Assembly: GCA_001940925.1 (NCBI GenBank)
Contig: MSGZ01000021.1
Location: 145,018 to 209,017 of the forward strand
Source: Ruminococcus sp. Phil11
Lineage (GTDB): Bacteria; Bacillota; Clostridia; Oscillospirales; Ruminococcaceae
DNA length: 64,000 bases
Direction of reading: 5' to 3'
Shown here: piece after piece, positions 33,848 to 41,219 of the stretch
Numbering within the stretch: the first letter of the stretch is position 1
Layout: the number at the start of each line of letters is the position of its first letter
Position numbers and translations under genes: made by a program
Notes under the pieces: model-generated
What the model was told of the DNA's origin: nothing
Databases searched by the model: none
What the model saw: only the letters and a program-made list of their open reading frames with translations

Positions 33848-35401
33848 TTACATATCCGCAAGGCGGTTGTTCGGATCGTCCTCCGCATGATAATCCGCGA
33901 AGGTCTCGCTTTCAGAAGGCAGATCGTCCGGCAGTGTCTTGGTCTTCGGCTCCGCGAGCTTTCCGCCGAGGAAGCCTGCCAGCAGCGCGCGCAGGTCAAT
34001 GCCCGTCGCCTCGGTCAGACCGTCGGTGATCTTCGTCGTCGAACCGATGATATCGCCGACCAGCTTGCTCGAATTGCCCTCGCCGTACATCGTGATCTTA
34101 TCCACATTGGCAAGCGGGAGCGCAGCGTTCTTGACAACATCCGGCAGTGCCTTGAAATACATTTCGAGGACAGCAGCCTCGCCGTACTTCTTCATAGCCT
34201 CTGCCTTTGCGTTGATACCCTCTGCCTCTGCAAGACCCTTTGCACGGATCGCGTCAGCCTCTGCCTTACCGACAGCGGCAATACCTTCTGCTTCCTGCAT
34301 CTTCGCAAACTTTGCAGCCTCTGCCTCAGCCTTCTGCGCCTCTGCCTCCTGCTCACGCTGGAAGCGGTCTGCTTCGGCCTCCTTCTTCAGCTGATACAGC
34401 TTTGCGTCGGCCTCCTGCTGTGCCTTATAGCGCGCAGCCTCAGCCATTTTCTTGACGTCTGCATCGAGGGCCTTTTCCTTGACCTCTGCTTCCTTTGCCT
34501 TCAGCTCGACGTCCTTTTCAGATGCAGCGATGTTCGCGTTTGCTCTGGTGACCTCGATCGTCCGGCGCTGCTCTTCCTTCTGGATCTCATACGCAGCATC
34601 CGCGATCGCGAGCTGGGTATCGGCATCCTTTTTCAGTTCCGCCTGACGGATCGCGAGCTCATTGTTCTTCTTTGCGATCTCGGTCTGTGCCTGCACTCTG
34701 GCATCATTGGCTTCCTTCTGTGCGGCAGCCTTTGCGATCTCGATCTCCTTCTCAGACTCTGCCCTTGCGATCGCAGCCTTCTTCTGGATCGTCGTGACAT
34801 TGTCGATACCGAGGTTCTCAATCAGGTTCTGATCATCCGTGAAGTTCTGGACATTAAACGAGACGATTTCCAGACCCATGCGGTTAAGGTCCGGTGCTGC
34901 ATTCTCCTGCACCTTTTCTGCAAACGCCTTGCGGTCATTGACCATTGCGACCAGCGTCATCTGGCCGACGATCTCACGCATGTTGCCTTCCAGAACCTCT
35001 CTTGCGACCTTTGCGATGTACGCGGTATCCTTGTTCAGGAAGTTCTCTGCGCCGAGCTTGATGAGCATCGGGTCGCTGGAGACCTTGACGTTGACGTTCG
35101 CATCGACATTGATGTTGATGTAGTCGGCGGTCGGAACGGCACTGGAGGTCTTGACATCGACCGCAATGAGCTGCAGCTTCAGTTTATCCACACGCTCAAA
35201 GAACGGGATGCGGATGCTCGCTTTACCGATGATGATCTTTTTGCGCAGGCCGGAGATGATGTAGGCGGTGTCCGGCGGGGCTTTCAGATAGCCGGAGGCG
35301 AGGACCACGATGAGAAGAATCACTGCGACTGCAATCACGATCAGCGTGATCGGATTGGCGGGCAGCTCCGGGAAAAACGCGGCAATAATTGTTGACAGCA
35401 T
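33848..35401 (-). CDS. Flotillin / SPFH family membrane protein
   Basis: 517 residues from ATG 35401 (10 bp after AAAGGA); a GTG at 35410 is the alternative. An N-terminal membrane segment (PITLIVIAVAVILLIVVLAS) is followed by the SPFH domain (residues 45-210: KAPPDTAYIISGLRKKIIIG, AREVLEGNMREIVGQMTLVA). A very long Ala/Glu/Lys coiled coil follows (residues 215-430, AEADAIRAKGLAEAEGINAK) with the flotillin EA-repeats, then a C-terminal tail (GIDLRALLAGFLGGKLAEP). Flotillins organise membrane microdomains and fluidity. The usual partner NfeD is not next to it; the downstream gene is a flavin reductase-like protein. Confidence 0.95.
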   Translation of the reverse strand: MLSTIIAAFFPELPANPITLIVIAVAVILLIVVLASGYLKAPPDTAYIISGLRKKIIIGKASIRIPFFERVDKLKLQLIAVDVKTSSAVPTADYININVDANVNVKVSSDPMLIKLGAENFLNKDTAYIAKVAREVLEGNMREIVGQMTLVAMVNDRKAFAEKVQENAAPDLNRMGLEIVSFNVQNFTDDQNLIENLGIDNVTTIQKKAAIARAESEKEIEIAKAAAQKEANDARVQAQTEIAKKNNELAIRQAELKKDADTQLAIADAAYEIQKEEQRRTIEVTRANANIAASEKDVELKAKEAEVKEKALDADVKKMAEAARYKAQQEADAKLYQLKKEAEADRFQREQEAEAQKAEAEAAKFAKMQEAEGIAAVGKAEADAIRAKGLAEAEGINAKAEAMKKYGEAAVLEMYFKALPDVVKNAALPLANVDKITMYGEGNSSKLVGDIIGSTTKITDGLTEATGIDLRALLAGFLGGKLAEPKTKTLPDDLPSESETFADYHAEDDPNNRLADM

Positions 35402-35490
35402 AACAAACACATCCTTTCTTTACGTCTGCAACATGATAGAAAAATCCGGACACAGATCAGCGCCGCGCTGCCTCTGCACCCGTTGTCGGT

Positions 35491-35519
35491 ATTATAACAT
35501 ATTTTTGCGGGCTTGTCAA
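35491..35519 (-). promoter_or_regulatory. Consensus promoter of the flotillin operon
   Basis: Reverse strand TTGACA (35514-35519), 17 bp, TATAAT (35491-35496). Confidence 0.85.
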
Positions 35520-35520
35520 G

Positions 35521-35580
35521 AGTATTTCGGAGCATTTCAGAGCATTCGGGAGCATTCGGGAGAATACAGGAGCATTCGCT
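35521..35580. repeat. Six tandem 10-bp repeats directly upstream of the flotillin -35
   Basis: Units AGTATTTCGG, AGCATTTCAG, AGCATTCGGG, AGCATTCGGG, AGAATACAGG and AGCATTCGCT follow one another without gaps, one per helical turn, from about -36 to -96 of the promoter. Confidence 0.8.
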
Positions 35581-35647
35581 GAATCTGATATAATAAGTAT
35601 CTTGCGGCTTTTCCGCCATCCCCGCCCATTTGTAAAATTATTATGAA

Positions 35648-35770
35648 CGGCGGGGAGCCCCCGCGGGCGATTCCCTCCGGGAACGGTGAGCGGAGTTCCC
35701 CCAATAAGCAAAACGCACGCCGCTAAAGCGGCTTCTTTAGCTTTATTACCCCCCCAATGCTAAAGCCCGC
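35648..35770 (-). repeat. Dispersed intergenic repeat, copy C
   Basis: Reverse strand GCGGGCTTTAGCATTGGG, AAGAAGCCGCTTTAGCGGCG, CACCGTTCCCGGAGGGAA and a GCGGGGGCTCCCCGC hairpin. A partial unit with GGGGAGCAGTAATGCCG and AGAAGCCGC follows at 35780-35880, and GTGAATAGTGAATAACG-type repeats at 35900-35960. Confidence 0.7.
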
Positions 35771-36015
35771 TGCAAGCCGCCCCTGAAAGGGGAGGGGAAC
35801 CGTGAAGCGGTGGAGGGGTAAACACCGTTGATGCGGCTTCTGCGGCATTACTGCTCCCCGTGCTGAAGCCTTCCGACAGCATATCGGCATCCTTTTTTTA
35901 GTGAATAGTGAATAACGAATAGTGAATAACGGACAGGGCACACCGCCGTTATTCATTTTTTATTTGACTGGGTCAGACTGATTGATCATCTCCAAAACAC
36001 TGTCATATCATCGTC

Positions 36016-36059
36016 AAAATAAAAAAAGTTGCACCGGAACGTGCAACTTTTTTTATTTT
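36016..36059. terminator. Bidirectional terminator with perfect 19-bp arms
   Basis: AAAATAAAAAAAGTTGCAC and its exact complement flank the loop CGGAAC. It would stop transcription from either side. Confidence 0.85.
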
Positions 36060-36060
36060 C

Positions 36061-36330
36061 TGCACCCTTTGCAGAGAGCGATACGGGCACTGCCGGCATC
36101 CGAAATCTGTGCATCCAATGGGAGGCGACTCCCAAGAAGCTGCGATCAGCACCGTGCACTTGAGAAAGCGGGAGGTGCTTTGCTGCATGTCCCCGGAGGG
36201 AAATGCAAGCGGGTGCTGCCCGCCCGGAGCCGGAATGCGCCGGCATGTGAGCAGACCGGACGTCGTCATTGGGGTCGATTCGTTTCCGGGAACGCCGAAG
36301 ACAGGATGCGCTTTGGTACTTTGACAATTG
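36061..36330 (-). other. Structured noncoding stretch, possible RNA
   Basis: No credible gene on either strand. Read leftward it has five short stable hairpins in a row (GCCGG/CCGGC, GCGGG/CCCGC, TGCAT/ATGCA, AGCACC/GGTGCT, GGGAG/CTCCC) and ends in the strong terminator at 36016-36059. I could not find a convincing promoter. Confidence 0.35.
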
Positions 36331-36448
36331 AATATTACATCTGTTTTTTGCATTGGGAGAAATAAAGCCAAAGAAGCCGCCCCGCGGCGTGCCCGGAGCC
36401 CGGGCAGGCAATTCCTAAAGTTCACAGGAAGCTTTTTTTCGTGAATTG

Positions 36449-36556
36449 ATTGGGCGCATTAAAGTCAGAGAAGCCGCATTCGCGGCGTGCATTACGCTGC
36501 CGGGGCGAGCTTCGCCAACCGTTCCCGAAGGAAAACGGCTGTAGGCCCTGCCTACC
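36449..36556 (+). repeat. Dispersed intergenic repeat, copy D
   Basis: GAGAAGCCGCATTCGCGGCG, TGCATTACGCTGCCGGGG, GAGCTTCGCCAACCGTTCCC and GGAAAACGGCTGTAGGCC follow the order of copy A with roughly 85 percent identity by eye. A half unit lies at 36366. It reaches the stop codon of nadA. Confidence 0.75.
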
Positions 36557-37469
36557 CGCCGTAGGCGAGCATTTCGTCGATCGGACGGCGGGCCTGTGCG
36601 ATCGTTTCCGCATCCATTTCGATCTCCGCGCCGCCTCTGCCAAGCACACAGTCATAGACATCCGCGAGCGTCGTCAGGCGCATGTTGTGGCAGACGCAGT
36701 CCTTCGAGAGCGGATAGAACCGCTTGTCCGGACATGCAAACTGCAGGTGCTGCACGATGCTCGTCTCCGTGCCGATGATAAATTCCTTTGCATCACTCTT
36801 TTCGGCATAGCTCATGATGCCGGTCGTGCTGCCTGCGTAGTCCGCAAGTGCCGTGACCTCCGGTCTGCACTCGGGATGCACCAGCAGGAGCGCATCCGGA
36901 TGCGCCGCCTTTGCAGCCGCAGCTTCCTTTCCGGTGATGCGCGCATGGGTCGGACAGCCGCCCTGCATCAGCATGATCTCCTTTTCCGGCACCTGCTCCT
37001 TCACCCAGTTTCCGAGGTTGCAGTCCGGGATAAACAGCAGCTTTTTGTCCGGCAGTGCCCTCACGATCTTCACCGCAGAGGACGACGTCACACAGACATC
37101 GCAGACCGTTTTCAGCGAAGCGGTCGTGTTGATATACGCAACGATCTTGTGATCCGGGTGCTCTTTGCGGAACTGCAGGATCATGTCTTTATCCATCTGC
37201 TCCGCCATCGGACATCCCGCGTCTGCACTGGAAAGCAGCACGCGTTTATCCGGTGAGAGCATCTTGACGGTCTCTGCCATGAACCGCACGCCGCACATAA
37301 TAAAAGTATCCGCGCCGGATTTGGCCGCCTGCTGCGTCAGCCCGAACGAATCCCCGATGTAATCCGCGACCTCCCAGATATCGTGCGTCTGGTAAGCGTG
37401 CACGAGGATGCAGATGTTCTTTTCCTTTTTCAGCCGGATGATCTCCTGCTGCATTTCATAAGTCGTCAT
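36552..37469 (-). CDS. nadA: Quinolinate synthase
   Basis: 305 residues, ATG 37469 with AGGGGG upstream. It condenses iminoaspartate with dihydroxyacetone phosphate to quinolinate on a [4Fe-4S] cluster. Seen: ILVHAYQTHDIWEVADYIGD, GADTFIMCGVRFMAETVKML (first Cys), YINTTASLKTVCDVCVTSSS, MLMQGGCPTHARIT, LLVHPECRPEVTALAD and the closing KDCVCHNMRLTTLADVYD. The conserved Cys residues of the cluster are therefore present. nadB and nadC, which usually accompany it, are not in the vicinity. It has its own promoter. The intergenic repeat touches its stop codon. Confidence 0.95.
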   Translation of the reverse strand: MTTYEMQQEIIRLKKEKNICILVHAYQTHDIWEVADYIGDSFGLTQQAAKSGADTFIMCGVRFMAETVKMLSPDKRVLLSSADAGCPMAEQMDKDMILQFRKEHPDHKIVAYINTTASLKTVCDVCVTSSSAVKIVRALPDKKLLFIPDCNLGNWVKEQVPEKEIMLMQGGCPTHARITGKEAAAAKAAHPDALLLVHPECRPEVTALADYAGSTTGIMSYAEKSDAKEFIIGTETSIVQHLQFACPDKRFYPLSKDCVCHNMRLTTLADVYDCVLGRGGAEIEMDAETIAQARRPIDEMLAYGG

Positions 37470-37500
37470 AAGTCAGCCCCCTGTTTCAGGATTTGGTACT

Positions 37501-37529
37501 ATTATAACACAATATCCGCTGAATTGCAA
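37501..37529 (-). promoter_or_regulatory. Promoter of nadA
   Basis: Reverse strand TTGCAA (37524-37529), 17 bp, TATAAT (37501-37506). Confidence 0.8.
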
Positions 37530-37726
37530 TGGGAGAGCGAAAAATAGTGAAGCGTGAAGAACGTAGGGCACTCCTTTCGCGTTTGATATTTATTTGACAA
37601 TGTTTCTTGACAAAAGGTATTACAAATCTTTAATTTTGCTTAATATAATACAGCATGTACAGAAAATGCGCTGCTGTACACCATGTTTTACTTATGCCCC
37701 CTATCATCAAAAACCTATTTGCTTTT

Positions 37727-37754
37727 TTGACAGAAATATGTTATGATGTATACA
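37727..37754 (+). promoter_or_regulatory. Promoter of the leader or RNA upstream of the CE4 gene
   Basis: TTGACA (37727-37732), 16 bp, TATACA (37749-37754). Confidence 0.6.
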
Positions 37755-37760
37755 AAGGAT

Positions 37761-38040
37761 ACGACACTCCGTCAAAAAGGCTGCAAAACCGGATGCGCCG
37801 GCCACCCCTTCATCGGTCGGCAGATTCCGAAGATGCTTTGCGGCAGACGGATGCCGGATCAGTCCAGTGTGCGAGGGATGCACACCATACGGACATTTCT
37901 GCGGCAGATTTGTATGCCGCACCTGGCAGCCGGGCAGCTCCTGAACTGCTCCATTCTGCCGGCTCTAACCAAGTTCCCCCTAAGTGGCAGCGTCGGGACG
38001 AGATAAACTCCCGGCTCGGCGCTCCACTCTCTTTTTTCTT
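37761..38040 (+). ncRNA. Candidate structured RNA or long regulatory leader
   Basis: From the predicted start the transcript holds several hairpins (GTGTGC/GCACAC near 37877, TGCGGCA/TGCCGCA near 37902, GCCGGGCAG/CTGCCGGC near 37935). It finishes with a long stem at 37990-38022 followed by a C/T-rich run ending in TTTTTT at 38031-38037, a possible terminator 130 bp before the CE4 start. Two more hairpins (CCCGCC/GGCGGG, TTGCAGC/GCTGCAA) lie at 38087-38125. No match to a riboswitch class that I know. Confidence 0.45.
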
Positions 38041-38168
38041 CGTTTCATGAGGAAGAGGCTGATAGATAAACAAACCGAACCCGCCAAGGCGGGTATTGCA
38101 GCGAGAAAGAGAAGCTGCAAAAACCAACCGAACATAGGCAATCTGTGATTTCAAAAAGGGGTATGATT

Positions 38169-39674
38169 ATGCAAAAGAAAAAAATGCTTGCTGCAATGCT
38201 CAGCGCATCCGTGCTGGCTTGCATGATGTCCGCAATGCCGCTCCCGTCGTCGGCACAGACGATGCTGGATACCGGCTTTGAGGAAGACTACAGCGGCTTC
38301 GGCCCGAGAGCTTCGGAGACTGTTGACCGCGTCAGCACCAAGGCGCACAGCGGCCAGTACAGCCTTTACTGCTCCGGCAGAACCAATGAGTGGAACGGCC
38401 CGGTGCTTTCCCTGGGCAGAGGCGACTGGGTCGCCGGCCAGACCTACAGCTTCTCTGTTGCTGTTTATCAGGAGAGCGGTTCTGCTGTTGACATGAAGCT
38501 TTCGCTGCAGTATGACGATGCGTCCGGCACGACCGACTGGCTGCAGATCGCGACCGGCAGTGTTCCGAGCGGTGAGTGGACGATCCTTTCCAACGATGCT
38601 TACAAGCTGCCTGAAGGCGGCTCCGGTATGCAGCTCTACGTTGAGACTGCTTCCGATCTCTGCGATTTCTATATTGATGATGTGTTCTCCGGCTCCGAGG
38701 GCAGCACCCCGGGTCCTGTCACGCCGCCTGCACCGACCTTCCGCATGGGCGATGTGAACCATGATGACAAGATCGACGCGACTGACCGTTCCCTGATGCT
38801 CGACTTCATCCTCGCAAAGGATGAGGGCGCGAACCTCAACACGGATACGGCAGATATCAACAAGGACGGAAAGGTGAATTCTGTGGACTTTTCGATGCTG
38901 AGACAGTTCTTTATCTATCCGGAACTGACAAGCACCACCACGACGACCACCACGACCACCACGACGACGACCACCACCAAGGGCTCGACGCAGCGTGTTC
39001 CGGGCAAGTTCACGAATGTGGCGGATGTTTCCTGGATCACCCAGTCGAAGGTCGTTGCACTGAGCTTTGATGACGGCCCGTTCGGCGGCAACAACAATCC
39101 GGGACGTATTCAGAATGCTCTGACGAAGGCAGGCTTCCATGCGACCTTCTTCTACTGGGGCCAGCATATCCAGGGCAATGAGAGCGAGATCAAGCAGGCT
39201 GAGGAGCGCGGCTTCGAGGTCGCGAACCACACCTGGTCGCATCCGGATTCCTGGGGCAAGATGGACAGAAACTCCGTCCGCAGCCAGTATAACCAGTGCA
39301 AGCAGGCACTTGACAGGATCGTCGGTGAGGATCGCGTCTATCTGCTCCGTAACCCGTATCTGCAGGTCAGCGCAAACATCACCGGTGAGCTGAGTGAAGT
39401 TCCGATGCCGAACTCCGGTATCGACTCTGAGGACTGGAACGGCAACTCCACCTCCGGCATCGTCCAGAGGATCCAGCAGGCTGCACAGCAGGGCAGACTG
39501 GACGGCCAGGTCGTTCTGATGCATGAGAACTATGATTCCACTGCATCCGCAGTTGAGCAGCTCTGCCAGTGGCTCCCGCAGAACGGTTATGCAGTTGTTA
39601 CCGTCTCCGAGATGTTCAAGTTCCACAACAAGGAACTGAAGGGCGGCAAGGTCTACAACAGCTGCTGGGACTAA
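38169..39674 (+). CDS. Secreted CBM-dockerin-CE4 polysaccharide deacetylase
   Basis: 501 residues from ATG 38169, 7 bp after GGGG; an ATG 6 bp earlier is too close. Signal peptide at 1-30. Residues 32-180 are a jelly-roll carbohydrate-binding module of the CBM4/CBM22 type (TKAHSGQYSLYCSGRTNEWN, CDFYIDDVFSGSEG). Residues 190-250 are a type I dockerin (GDVNHDDKIDATDRSLML, DINKDGKVNSVDFSMLRQF). A run of about 15 Thr links to a CE4 NodB domain with SFDDGPFGGN (catalytic D-D), HTWSHPD (metal His residues), RNPYLQ in place of RPP(Y/F) and LMHE. CE4 enzymes remove acetyl groups from xylan, chitin or peptidoglycan; with the CBM and dockerin, acetylxylan is the likeliest substrate. The dockerin in mid-protein is unusual. 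Confidence 0.93.
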   Translation: MQKKKMLAAMLSASVLACMMSAMPLPSSAQTMLDTGFEEDYSGFGPRASETVDRVSTKAHSGQYSLYCSGRTNEWNGPVLSLGRGDWVAGQTYSFSVAVYQESGSAVDMKLSLQYDDASGTTDWLQIATGSVPSGEWTILSNDAYKLPEGGSGMQLYVETASDLCDFYIDDVFSGSEGSTPGPVTPPAPTFRMGDVNHDDKIDATDRSLMLDFILAKDEGANLNTDTADINKDGKVNSVDFSMLRQFFIYPELTSTTTTTTTTTTTTTTTKGSTQRVPGKFTNVADVSWITQSKVVALSFDDGPFGGNNNPGRIQNALTKAGFHATFFYWGQHIQGNESEIKQAEERGFEVANHTWSHPDSWGKMDRNSVRSQYNQCKQALDRIVGEDRVYLLRNPYLQVSANITGELSEVPMPNSGIDSEDWNGNSTSGIVQRIQQAAQQGRLDGQVVLMHENYDSTASAVEQLCQWLPQNGYAVVTVSEMFKFHNKELKGGKVYNSCWD

Positions 39675-39758
39675 GTCCTGAGATCCTATTCAGATAATCC
39701 CGTTTTTACTCTTTCATTCATTTCTTTCTGAACCCTTGTGAGGCGCAAGTCTCCAAGC

Positions 39759-39791
39759 AAAAAAGCACCTGTTCGCCGCAGGTGCTTTTTT
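39759..39791 (+). terminator. Terminator of the CE4 gene
   Basis: AAAAAAGCACCTG / CAGGTGCTTTTTT with loop TTCGCCG, 85 bp after the stop. Confidence 0.9.
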
Positions 39792-39877
39792 GTTTTCCGT
39801 ATGCATCGCGGCAGACGGAAACGCCCGATTATACAAAATCCTGCGGCGAACAGCGCGGATATTCTGCAAACGCGCCG

Positions 39878-39907
39878 TTGACTTTCCTGCCGCTTTTGTG
39901 CTATAAT
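39878..39907 (+). promoter_or_regulatory. Promoter of the 39990-44447 operon
   Basis: TTGACT (39878-39883), 18 bp, TATAAT (39902-39907) with TGC in front. Confidence 0.75.
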
Positions 39908-39989
39908 ATAAAGTATCGAAATATACATTTATCCGGTTCGCCGGAAACCTGATTTGTTTGTTTTATAAAAACGGGAAGGATGTTCCGAC

Positions 39990-41192
39990 ATGGCAAAAGC
40001 AACTGCAGCGGTCTGTACCTGCGGTGCGGCTTATGACAGCAGCGGCGTCTGTACGCGCTGCGGCAAAAAGCGTCCGCGCTCCGGCGGCTGGCGCGTCCTG
40101 CATACGATCCTGTGCGCGTTCGGTGCACTGATCCTCTTTTTCTGCATGGGCAATACCCATGCGCTGCGGACGTATCTGGCATCCGATGCGCTTGTGACAA
40201 GTCTGCGTGAAGCCAGAATTTCCGATGCGGCAGTGCCGTTCACCGGGAAGAATGTGACGGAGCTCATCATGGAGCAGTATGTGACCGACAGCAACGTCAC
40301 CGCGGAGAATGTCGCGGCGGCTGCCGACGATATGCAGATCCCTGCGTTCCTTGCGGGAAAGCTCGACGGACATTTTTCGCTCCTGCGCGGCACATCCGAT
40401 ACGCCCGTGACGATCGGCGCGGATGAGATCACCGCGGAGCTTGACCGCATCAGCGATTCGCTGGCGGCGACCGGCGGCATCATCGTGGACGATACCGACC
40501 GCGCACAGATCAACGATGCGCTCGGCGGCGTCCTGAATAAGATCAACGGCCTGTCAACGGCATTCGGCAGCAACAAGGCCGGCAGAGCAGTCCAGCGGTT
40601 CGGCGTAAGCGTCTGGGCTTATGTGCTCATACTCATTCTGCTCGGACTGCTGTTCGTGCGCTGGTGCGGCGTCCGCAAAAACAGCGGCAGAGATATTGCC
40701 GGTGCGATCAAGGGGCTCGGCCTGACGGCTCTGATTCCTTCGGCACTCGGGCTGATCCCGGTGCTTGCAGGCGGTATCCGCACATGGTTCATCAAGGACG
40801 GCACGGTCGGCCTGAACGGCGTCTCCAAGGTGCTGCGCAGCCCGTACTGGTTCATTACGATCACCGGCGTGACCTTCGGCATCTTCCTGCTGGAGCTCGC
40901 CGCGCTTCTGCGCGCACGCGCAAAATATAAGACGGAGCAGGCCGGCAAGCCCGTTGAGCCTGTGCCGCTTGACCCGAGACCGGCACTCCCGGAGGATGCA
41001 TTCACGATGCCGGCTTCCGCGGAGGAGCAGTCTGCGCTGGAAAAGACCTGCGTCAGCTGCGGCAAAACGCTCGACGCAAAGGCGAAATTCTGCATTTACT
41101 GCGGTGCGGATCAGACCGCTGCCGCATTCCATAACGACGGTGCTCCCGCGGATGCGGAGCTGCCGGACGATCCCGCCGTGCCGGAGAGATAA
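39990..41192 (+). CDS. Membrane protein with zinc ribbons at both ends
   Basis: 400 residues, AAGGATG upstream. The N-terminus has CTCGAAYDSSGVCTRCG and the C-terminus CVSCGKTLDAKAKFCIYCG, each a four-Cys zinc ribbon facing the cytoplasm. Between them are a first membrane helix (VLHTILCAFGALILFFCMG), an outside domain of about 150 residues, and three more helices (WAYVLILILLGLLFVRWCG, LGLTALIPSALGLIPVLAGG, WFITITGVTFGIFLLELAAL). No known family. It heads the operon with the DD-carboxypeptidase and IspH-S1 genes, spaced 27 and 15 bp. Confidence 0.8.
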   Translation: MAKATAAVCTCGAAYDSSGVCTRCGKKRPRSGGWRVLHTILCAFGALILFFCMGNTHALRTYLASDALVTSLREARISDAAVPFTGKNVTELIMEQYVTDSNVTAENVAAAADDMQIPAFLAGKLDGHFSLLRGTSDTPVTIGADEITAELDRISDSLAATGGIIVDDTDRAQINDALGGVLNKINGLSTAFGSNKAGRAVQRFGVSVWAYVLILILLGLLFVRWCGVRKNSGRDIAGAIKGLGLTALIPSALGLIPVLAGGIRTWFIKDGTVGLNGVSKVLRSPYWFITITGVTFGIFLLELAALLRARAKYKTEQAGKPVEPVPLDPRPALPEDAFTMPASAEEQSALEKTCVSCGKTLDAKAKFCIYCGADQTAAAFHNDGAPADAELPDDPAVPER

Positions 41193-41219
41193 GGCGCGGT
41201 CAGAAAAGAGAGAATCTTC

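Noticed and set aside
33269..35395. 708-codon open frame antisense to flotillin
   Set aside because: The Leu/Cys-rich repetitive composition results from the complement of the Ala/Glu-rich coiled coil. No start signal or family resemblance.
36003..36425. 140-codon reverse-strand reading frame
   Set aside because: Begins in the dispersed repeat and ends in a terminator stem; composition is not protein-like.
37655..38050. 131-codon frame before the CE4 gene
   Set aside because: It has no ribosome site, starts upstream of the promoter at 37727, and runs through several RNA hairpins and the terminator-like stem.
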